A DNA stretch of 64,000 nt from Ornithodoros turicata. Its lineage: Eukaryota > Arthropoda > Arachnida > Ixodida > Argasidae. Below are positions 54,014 through 61,984 of the stretch, one piece after another. The position numbers were made by a program, and so were the translations under genes. Under the pieces are notes generated by a model that saw only the letters and a program-made list of their open reading frames with translations, had not been told where the DNA came from and searched no databases. The number at the start of each line of letters is the position of its first letter. Positions within the stretch are counted from its first letter, which is position 1. Where the stretch lies: positions 104,060,409 through 104,124,408 of the forward strand of contig NC_088203.1 of NCBI RefSeq assembly GCF_037126465.1, read 5' to 3'.

Positions 54014-55020
54014 CTGAAAGACCCCCAGATAATCCATCTTGACGGCACCCACCCTTCCACCCCGAAGATCGCTAATAAGAGTAGGAAGAGTAGGAACTCG
54101 ACAATGGCGTTCTATACAAAAATAACTATTGCCCTGACCGGGAACGCCACGTTTTAGACGTGCTCCCTTCCTTCCGCCCACGAATTATCAGAAGCTTGCA
54201 CGACGACCCAACGCCTGGACACCTCGATTTCTACAAAACCCTTGATAGAATTCGAATACGTAATTTCTGGCACCGCATGTACACAACGACATAGATGTAT
54301 GTGAACTTCTGTTTCTGGGGTCAGAATCGCAAACCGTCTAACCGTCGCTGAAACCTGATCCCCTCAATCCTCTTCCACCATGTCATTACCCGTTTCACCG
54401 TGTTGGCATCGACCTCCTTGTCTCGTTACCTCGTACTCCCTCTGGCAACCGCTGGGTCGCCGTAGCGATCGACCACTGCTCCCGGTACGTCGAAACAGCC
54501 GCCCTTCCATCAGGAACATCTCAAGAGATCGCAAAGTTCTCGTTAGCGACCGCGGTCGTTCGTTCTTGGCACATATATTGCAAGATATCCTGCGCGCCTG
54601 TTATGTAGTTCAGACGCTTACATCAGCCTATCACCCTCAAACTAGCGACCTCACGGAGCGATTTAACCATACCCTCGCTGACATGCTGACTCCCTACATC
54701 TCCGCCATAGTCACGACAACTGGGACTTGCTACTGCCATACGCCACGTACGCCAACAACTCTGCTGTCCAGTTCACACTCTATAGGGTCGAGAATCTCTT
54801 CATAATGTGGACACCATCTTGCCGTATCGACCTGAGCCTGCAGAAAACTCCACCCTTGCAGAGGCGACCTCCCACACTGAAAAATCCCGCTAGCTTGCCC
54901 GCTGTCGCACTGTTACGTTTATCCTTGATGGGTTCTTGATTTGGCACACTACCTGAGCAACCAGGCTGACGTAGAACGATTTCTTTTATTACCAGCACTA
55001 CTGACATACAAGCGTCGAAC
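54014..55020 (+). pseudogene. gypsy integrase, frameshifted
   Basis: Zinc-region remnant HDDPTPGHLDFYKTLDRIR near 54198-54255, with a stop in TTT*MYVNFC. Core: GIDLLVSLPRTPSGNRW and AIDHCSRYVETAALP (near 54400-54510, with the first catalytic Asp), VLVSDRGRSFLAH (second Asp, near 54540) and SDLTERFNHTLADML (Glu, near 54650). Multiple frame changes and stops. Confidence 0.8.
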
Positions 55021-55077
55021 GCCATTCACGCGCTACCCGCGTCTCTTTTTCTCGTAGTCTTCTCGCAACGTCCAAGA

Positions 55078-55308
55078 TGGTGGTGGTGGCTCGCCGCTGT
55101 CGGCCTCACAGAGGTGGGCAACGTCACGACTGACGGGGAATGTGCATCCTGGGCCGCCTTCTAGGGGAACTGTGCCGATATATGTCTGAAAGTGTCTGAG
55201 AAAAACCCCGGAAAAGTCCCAGACAGCACAGGCGGCATGGGGATTCGAACACGGGTACCTCCCAGTCTCAACGTGATATGGCCAGCACGCTAACCACGCG
55301 AGCTGGTA
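55078..55308 (-). mobile_element. SINE family A, full length, 14-bp TSD, inside gypsy
   Basis: Minus strand with A-box-like TGGTTAGCGTGCTGGCC and a B box with one change (GTGTTCGAATCCC). Perfect TSD cgcaacgtccaaga at 55064-55077 and 55309-55322. Inserted after the gypsy copy, so it dates later than that element. Confidence 0.9.
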
Positions 55309-55322
55309 CGCAACGTCCAAGA

Positions 55323-55660
55323 ACGTGTAATCCAAACTCACATGCATAATACGCACCTTTGACCACCAGGCAGCTTCCAAGTTGCGCTACAAGGACGGAA
55401 TTGTCGCCACGTAGTCTACATCCTCGGCGACCTCGTGTGGCTCTGGTGCTCCCCCCCCCCACCCGAAAACCAGGTTTATGCGAAAAGCTAATTTGTAAAT
55501 ATACCGGTCCCCCCACGTTCTTCACGTTTTTTTCTCCCACGTTCTTAAGCCTTCTGCACCTGCATCGTGGCGGCACGCGTTTCATTTCTATCAGACCAGG
55601 GCGAAAAGCTCGTCAGCACATCTGACCCTCCGGGCCACTCCGTCATCGATGAGTGAGACT
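55323..55660 (+). pseudogene. gypsy integrase C-terminus after the SINE
   Basis: GDLVWLWCP near 55425 and EKLICKYTGP near 55480-55510 are the conserved end of gypsy integrases. A C-run (10 C at 55451-55460) disturbs the frame between them. Confidence 0.7.
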
Positions 55661-55678
55661 GATGCAGGCAAACTCGCG

Positions 55679-55846
55679 CAGTGGCGGATCCAAGGGGGGG
55701 GGGGGGGGCAAGCGACTAAAAAACGCTAGGTTATACTGTTATAAATTAGGTTTCCTCCTCTCCCGGTCCCTATTACGCGCTTCTACAATAAACACCCCCC
55801 CCCCAAAAAAAAAAATAATAACGGCCCGGGTCAGCATCCGCCACTG
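55679..55846. mobile_element. 168-bp hAT MITE, CAGTGGCGGAT termini
   Basis: CAGTGGCGGATCCAAGGGGG at the left and the complement CAGTGGCGGATGCTGACCCG at the right. Interior has 15 G (55694-55708) and 10 C (55795-55804), which could pair. Flanks aactcgcg/gactttcg match at 5 of 8. Confidence 0.75.
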
Positions 55847-57240
55847 GACTTTCGTAGTGGACACTGCAATGATTATGCCATTTACATCACAGTCTGCATC
55901 AAACGTGGTCATGATGTCGTAGTATTACCGGTAGCTTGCCTTATGAGAGTTGCACACAATATCCCACTAATGATGGCGTTACATTGCCTGCATACGTGTA
56001 TACTTGTTGTGTGAAAGACAATACTTATTCTACGAGCCTCGTTCAGCCACAGCAAGAGTTGACAGATCATTATAACACGGGCAGTTGGTTGTAGACTCAG
56101 TGCTACTTGGTTCACTGTTCTTTCTGCAGTAGCCAGCGGACGCCCTTTTTGTATATCTCTGGTGCGTCGTCATGACGACCGATGGGCAGCAGGAAGAAAG
56201 GTGACCTACACGAAAACATTCCCGACCAGGCCGTGTCCAGAAACTCTAGCCGTTTAATTCACGGTGAAAGTAAGCAAGAAAACGAGACTTGCATCAGCTG
56301 AAATACGTCGAACTTCATTTATATGGCACTCGTTAATCTGACATCCTCGCTTTATGACCATACCCTAGGGAACCATATGCTCGGGAACCATATACCCTCC
56401 AGATTGCTTATCTGACAATAACCGATATTTTTTTGCGCAAGTAGTGGGTGTATTATGCCCTGGATATTATGAGCGACGATGGTTGAACAAGTGGTCCTCT
56501 TGACAAAGTTTTCTAGCTCCTACAGCTGCCCTGTGGTTTCCGACGGCATATGTCGAAGACGCACGCCCGATTTCAGGATAACTCATGATGTTTTCTTGTT
56601 ACACCAACAAATGAGCTTAAAGAGCAGTGGATTTGGCCGCTTGGTCATATTCTGATCTGCAGCGGTGGTACGCGAGCAACAGAATGTGTTCGCCACTGAC
56701 CATGCAAAAAGTATATTTGCAATATAATTGGTAAAACTACAGCTTGAAGACGTAACTAAGTTGATACTGTTATCGGATGCCCTGCGTAAAGTAACTGTAA
56801 CATGATGTCCAACATTGCCTCCTGTTTTGCAATAAATTATTTTATTTTATTGTTTTATTTGCTCCATATTAACGATGTTCGACTGTGTATCGAAACACCT
56901 TGTTCACCTTATGATTATTTTTTAGTAGTAGTAGATTGACCAAAAGTTACTACATGTGACTGCAGTTTTTCTCGTCCGTGTTTTTAACGGAGTCAAAGGG
57001 AACCCATTGGGATCTACGAAGCTCGATAGGCGTTAGCCTTTTAGGTTGTATTTTTGGAGCAAACGGACAACAAACACGCTAGCGTGTAAACGGTTTAAGC
57101 CTGGCGTCCATTCCTCGTCCTTTCTGCTTACATGACCCTTTGGTGCGATAAGCTATCTTGTCAGCAAAGCGAGACACGACACGTATCAGTGTCTTTATCC
57201 GCTTTTTTGCCCTGTACACTTTTGTCTCACGATAGACTCA
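55847..57240. other. Unassigned sequence
   Basis: No repeat or gene recognised on either strand. Confidence 0.3.
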
Positions 57241-57284
57241 CGCCCATTGTGTTCTTCTTTTTGTTTACTCTTGTACACCTTCGC

Positions 57285-57430
57285 CGCGGCTGCGCATAGC
57301 GGTCACGTGACAGTACTGTTCTAACATGGCGGCCAGTTGGTGCTGTTGTTGTGTCGGCCGGAACGCGTATTCCAGTTTTCTTCGTGAAATTTTTATGTGC
57401 GACGTCGTCGTTAGCAGTTTTCAATCCTAG
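57285..57430 (+). promoter_or_regulatory. Candidate host promoter with first-exon start
   Basis: Within 45 bp: TGCGCAT (57291-57297, NRF1-like half), palindromic TCACGTGA E-box (57303-57310), and AACATGGCGGCC (57323-57334), a YY1-type motif over an ATG at 57326. The frame runs 34 codons (MAASWCCCCVGRNAYSSF...) to TAG at 57428. Splice-like signals lie downstream at 58189-58261. The gene is not identified. Confidence 0.3.
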
Positions 57431-57779
57431 GAAAATGTGAATGAAATGGGAAGACAATGACGATGCCTTTGAAAGCGGACAACAGTACGTAACGAGTTGG
57501 AATGTTTTCGTTGCTCATATTACACAAGTGTAAGCTGCCTACGCGGATGACAGAGTCGCGGAGCGCTAGCCTCTGGACTTGAGACTGCGTCCGCAACATA
57601 GGCCCGAGTCAATAAAAATAATATGACACCTTGACCCTCCTTGACACACTCCTTGGCGCCTGGACCCTGTGACGTTGAGCCGCCTACAGTCTCAAGCCGA
57701 CGGCCAACGTTCCGTCGTGCTGGCGTCTGCACATTGTTGTGTCTCACGGCGGCTGTACGCGCATGACTTGACCATCGAA
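57431..57779. other. Unassigned sequence
   Basis: Nothing recognised. Would be intronic if the preceding promoter is real. Confidence 0.3.
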
Positions 57780-57953
57780 GGCCTGGTTTTACCAACGCCG
57801 GTTAACTTTGAACCGACATCGAGCGTTGTTAAAACTTGTTAACACTCAACGTTTTTTTGTAGACGTTAGTTGGTGACGTGATGGACGTTTCAGTAACAAT
57901 AACTCCCATTTGATATCGGTTCAAGTGTTAATCGGCATTGGTGAAACCAGGCC
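57780..57953. mobile_element. 174-bp MITE, GGCCTGGTTTTACC termini
   Basis: TIRs of about 40 bp: GGCCTGGTTTTACCAACGCC, then GGTTAAC.TTGAACCGA, paired with the right end by eye at over 80%. No clear TSD. Confidence 0.75.
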
Positions 57954-58540
57954 CAAGACAACTGTAAACTAAAATTTTGCAGTTCACCATGATCTGTAGT
58001 ATGGCACTGTATATAATCCAAAAATAATTGCAATAATCCAAATTTTTTGTAGGTAGATTTGGACGTGCACGAGGACGCTGAAAACCCAGAGTAGGATTTG
58101 CCCCACCATTTCCATTTCCCATACACAAATACCACTGATGCGCGTAATTGAGCGTGGATTGAGCGCTGCTACTCAGTTGGACGTTGTCTTTGTTTTACAG
58201 ATGAGGGTCCACATTTGACATTCCACGATGCTGCATGTAAGCCTTTCCTCTCTATTTTCAGCCAAACAGCAAACGATTTCAGGTCCGGTGTTATGTTGTT
58301 GGGCACGAGATGGTTATTTCCATCGATGTGAATACAAGCTTTGCAGCAGAGGGGGTTAACAGATGGACAGAAAATATAGGAATACCGATGCGTGGAGCGT
58401 AAAGCATCTCCCCCAGTGAGGCAGTTAGCACCATAACAGCAGCATCCGCTTGTTGGTCACAATTGCTAGCCCATGCTAAAGAGAGTCAAGATGGAAGGTC
58501 CAAATCTTACCAGTAGCCGTGCTGTCGGAACACTTGTTTA
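57954..58540. other. Unassigned; splice-like signals
   Basis: TTTGTTTTACAG at 58189-58200 followed 36 bp later by GTAAGC, then CTCTCTATTTTCAG to 58261. This pattern fits a 36-bp exon and a second acceptor. The downstream frame stays open for about 32 codons. No protein match recognised. Confidence 0.25.
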
Positions 58541-58712
58541 CAGATTGCCCTGGGTTTTCCAGTTGACTTTCAAGACGGATGTTCGGCATGCGATTCCCCC
58601 CTGAAGTCTTCTCTGGCCACTCCACTTTTTCACCCTTCTTGCTGTGGCCCTGTCTTCGTCTGCCCACGTACACCGGTTGTAGCCATAGCCACGGTGCCAG
58701 CACGGAGTAGGA
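58541..58712 (+). mobile_element. SINE family B body, head missing
   Basis: CCCTGGGTTTTCCAGTTGAC, AAGACGGATGTTCGGC and TTGTAGCCATAGCCACGG correspond to the body and tail of family B. Strongly diverged. Confidence 0.55.
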
Positions 58713-59161
58713 AAGTCTCCCGGGTCCAAAAGGAATGGTCCTGTCAAGTCGGTTGGCAGTTGCGTTCAGGTACCTACGATGCGTTTATGCTTACAAGTTT
58801 TCTGTTCCTATATATATCTTATATCTTCTATATCTATCTTATATCTTATTCTATACTATTCTTACAGGCTTATCTTATAGCCACTTGAAAATTTCACTTG
58901 AAAAACGTCAAGGAGGAGAGAAGAACAGCGTTCCTAACTATATCCCAAATTAAGCGCATGTAATTAATCATATAACTAATCGCATATAAGGTCAGTTGGT
59001 CGCCTTCGAGTGATAGTATTAGCACATCGGTATTTACAGTGTTGTTTCTGCTATAGTATATGGCGATTGGAGGCATCGGTTACATACGAAGTAGCGTGTA
59101 CCGGTTGAATCGCATAACAATGGGGGCGCATAGAGCACGCGGCGTATAACGTTGAGGCGTA
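58713..59161. other. Unassigned, AT-rich patch
   Basis: TATCTTATATCT-type repeats at about 58808-58870. No gene. Confidence 0.3.
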
Positions 59162-59163
59162 TA

Positions 59164-60039
59164 CAGGGTGTCCCAGAAAACGTGTCATTGAATTATAATA
59201 AAAAAACTACGCCACCTAGAATCATGCGGTAAAGAGCATTTGTTATTATTAGGTTTTTGCCACCTCCTAATGTGAATGGCATGTACTCCAAGTTTAATTA
59301 TGTAAATATTTGCGAACTCAACTCGGAAATTTGCCAAGTAAAGGTCACTTTTTTACCCCACCAATATGAAGAGCGTGCCGAATTCACTCAAATTCATGAT
59401 AATTCACAGTGATATTCACGAGCTATCCCATCGGAAAAAATAGCCGAATAGCATGCTTTTCGGAGCACCGGACCATAGCGCGCGATGACTTTTAGAGCGC
59501 AATCGCTCTTAGTGCGACGAAAGGAGGTTCCGAAGCCAGCCCACAGAGTGATAGAAGAAAAAGTAAAAGTTCCTTAAATTGGGAGAGGGTAAGCATTATC
59601 CCAGCGAAAGTCGGACGTGATAAGCCGTGCCTGTTTTATCTCTTTCTGCGATGTCGGGGAGGGCTGGGTTTCGAACCTCCTTTCGTCGGACTGACAAAGA
59701 TTGCGCTGAAAAATTCATCGTGCGCTATTCTGTACGACCTCCGTAGAGCATGATGTTCGGCTATTTTTTCCGATGGGATAGCTCCTGAATATCCCTGTCA
59801 ATTATCATTAATTGGACTAAATTAGACACGCTCTTCACATTGGTGGGGTAAAAGAGTGACCTTTACTAGGCAAATTTCCGACTTAAGCTCGCAAAAATTT
59901 ACATAATTAAACTTACGTTACACGACATTCACATGAGGAGGTGGCAAAAACCCAGTAAGAACAAATGCCATTGACCGCATGACTCTAGGTGGTGTAGTTT
60001 TTTATTATAATTCAATGACACGTTTTCTGGGACACCCTG
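59164..60039. mobile_element. 876-bp near-palindromic TA-target MITE
   Basis: TIR CAGGGTGTCCCAGAAAACGT, with pairing continuing about 380 bp into each side (words CATTGAATTATAATAAAAAA, TTACCCCACCAAT, GCTATCCCATCGGAAAAAAT, CGACGAAAGGAGGTT). Flanked by TA (59162-59163, 60040-60041). Only a short non-paired centre. No transposase frame. Confidence 0.9.
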
Positions 60040-60136
60040 TAGAAGTCGTGGCGGTTAAAAATAGAGCTTATGTATCCGGCCTCAAAATAAGCGCTATAAA
60101 TTTACAAAAAAATAGGGCTTATTTATTCGCCACCGA

Positions 60137-60365
60137 GGGGGATATATTTATTAGACGAAAGGGGAAAAAAAACGGAGGAAAGGTCAGCCAGACGGGACGT
60201 CGGCTTGCTATTCCGCAAAAAAAAAAAAAAATAAAGATGGAGAAAGAAGAAGAAATAAATAAAAAGAAAAGAAAAGAACGGGGAAGTAAAGACGATGAAG
60301 AAAAGAAGAATAAAATAAAAAGAAAAGAAAAGAATGAAAAAGAAAGAAAAGAAGAAGAATGAAGA
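60137..60365 (+). repeat. Purine-rich repeat, copy 1
   Basis: GGGGATATATTTATTAG, GGAAAGGTCAGCCAG and CGGCTTGCTATTCC, followed by a (GAAAGA)-like tract. The inverse copy is at 61048-61415. Apparent open frames here are low complexity. Confidence 0.6.
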
Positions 60366-60760
60366 TGAAGAGAGAAGTGCAGAAGGGTGTTTAACGGCTT
60401 AACGGAAACGCAGGAGGGCAAGTAATATTTGAGACTTATAGTACGTGGGAAGGGTTGGGATTATGATAACTGTATGAGCTTTCCTGATGCCCATTGTACA
60501 GCACGAATTTTGTGTTAGACGACAGATAAAGCTTGCGAGTGGTGTCAAGGGGTGTCAAGTAAAGACGTGTTGGGTAAATACATATTCTGCAGAGAACAAA
60601 AAATAACGTGACACCTTGAAGCGTTCAGTTTCTCAAATCTAACTTCTTGCAAATTCGATGCATTCACTGTTCTTGTTAGGATCTGCCATAAATATCTGCA
60701 GCTGAGTAGAGATTATCCATCAGGGCCGCAACAAGGCATTTACAGCGCGAAGAAGTACCA
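60366..60760. other. Unassigned sequence
   Basis: Nothing recognised. Confidence 0.3.
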
Positions 60761-61038
60761 GCTCCCGTGGCATAGTGGTTATGATGATCCACGACCAGAC
60801 TAGGAGATGACACAGGCTCGAATCCTATCACCGCTCGTGCTGTCTGAGGTTATCCCTGGGTTTTCCGAAGACTTTCCAGACGAATGTCAGCGCAGTTCCC
60901 CATGAAGTCGGCCCAGGACGCATACTAAACCCCCTGTCTCTGGCCGCTCTTCTTGGCCCCGTCTTGCACCCCAACCAGTGGGCTGTCACTGCCGCTCTCC
61001 TCGGTATTCTCCGAGTCTCAGGACTCGTGAACTGCATG
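60761..61038 (+). mobile_element. SINE family B-related, variant 3' end
   Basis: Head CTCCCGTGGCATAGTGGTTA, B box GGCTCGAATCCTA, body TTATCCCTGGGTTTTCCGAAG and GAAGTCGGCCCAGGACGCAT. After about 60925 it departs from the family B tail and ends near a GAACTGCATGTAACGG. Confidence 0.7.
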
Positions 61039-61047
61039 TAACGGTGT

Positions 61048-61415
61048 GCTAGTGTTTATTCTCTTTCTTTCTTTCTTTCCTTTTCCTTTCGTTTTGTTTC
61101 TTTTTGTTTCTCTTTCCTTTTCCTTTCTTTGTGTATCGAGTTATCTTTGCTTTTCCTTTCTTTTTGTTGCTTTTTGTTTTTCTTTCCTTCCTTTTTTCTT
61201 TTGATTCCCCCGTTTTTCTTTTTTCTTTCCTTCCTTTTCTTTTTGATTCCCTTTTTTCTTTTTCTTCTGTTTCGTTTTTGATTCCCCTTTTTGTTTTTTC
61301 TTTCTCCTTCCTTTTTCGTTTTCCCCTTCCCCTTTTTCTTTTTTTCGGGAATAGCAAGCCGGCTCTTTGCCTGGCTAACCTTTCCTTTCTTTTTTTCCTA
61401 ATAAACATATCCCCC
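61048..61415 (-). repeat. Purine-rich repeat, copy 2 (polypyrimidine on plus)
   Basis: The minus strand carries the same GATATGTTTATTAG, GGAAAGGTTAGCCAG and CGGCTTGCTATTCC words as copy 1, with a longer (GAAAGGAAAAG)n tract of about 300 bp. Confidence 0.65.
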
Positions 61416-61417
61416 CC

Positions 61418-61490
61418 TGTGACAGAGGCTCGAATCCTATCACCGGCCGGGCTGTCTGAGGTTATCCCTGGGTTTTCCGAAGACTTTTGT
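61418..61490 (+). mobile_element. SINE B fragment
   Basis: GAGGCTCGAATCCTATCACC and GAGGTTATCCCTGGGTTTTC match 60811-60870. Adjacent to the polypyrimidine tract. Confidence 0.65.
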
Positions 61491-61984
61491 GGCAGTGCGT
61501 ACACACCGAAGTCTGGCACTTTTTCGTACTTCTTTTTTTAAATTCCATTTGAGGGGACAAATTGATGTCAACTTGTCAAGCAACCCTGTAAACAAGGAGT
61601 CCGATAAACAGATGACTTTCCTGTTAGGATTTGCAAATACTACCTTTTGAGAAAATGTAATTTGTGTGAAAGAAAATAAACACAAGCCGAAACTCGCACT
61701 CAGTGGCTAAACGTCTATACCTGGGCCTTGTTTCAGCATCGTGGCGCTGCTATCGTACGTCGCTCTGTTCGGCCCATAGTTGTGCGCATGAGACATTTTC
61801 GCCGCCGTACTTGGCAGAGTTGGCGTTTCGTCGGTCTGCTTCGCCACAGTGTTGTCAATAGATGTAAATTTTCATTTTTTCGGGAGCTATAACGTCTATG
61901 TGAGAAAATTTTGTGGCATTTTACTCCTGAGGACGTACACAATTCAGGGCACACAAAACATGCGGTTGCACCTCGACTGCTTTA
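61491..61984. other. Unassigned; dispersed repeat
   Basis: 61765-61860 resembles 32090-32180 on the minus strand (GTACGGCGGCGAAAA). No gene. Confidence 0.35.

Larger units (their letters stand above)
53350..55660 (+). mobile_element. Ty3/gypsy retrotransposon pol remnant
   Basis: Contains in order the end of RT and the RNase H domain, the integrase zinc region, the integrase core and the integrase C-terminus. The C-terminus is interrupted by a SINE (55078-55308). No LTR, primer site, Gag or RT catalytic core was found, so it is truncated at the 5' side. Orientation opposite to the neighbouring LTR element; not the same insertion. Confidence 0.8.

Noticed and set aside
55585..55630. Minus-strand CTGACGAG as a hammerhead core
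   Set aside because: No GAAA follows stem II and stem I does not pair.
50630..55660. A single large gypsy element covering both LTRs and pol
   Set aside because: The LTR element is on the minus strand with its own TSD and PPT, while the pol remnant is on the plus strand outside its LTRs.
59620..59700. Host exon with GGTTTCGAACCTCC as tRNA B box
   Set aside because: Lies inside the palindromic MITE and is mirrored in its other arm.
60071..61541. Lys/Glu-rich and Phe/Ser-rich open frames
   Set aside because: Translations of purine/pyrimidine tracts; low complexity.
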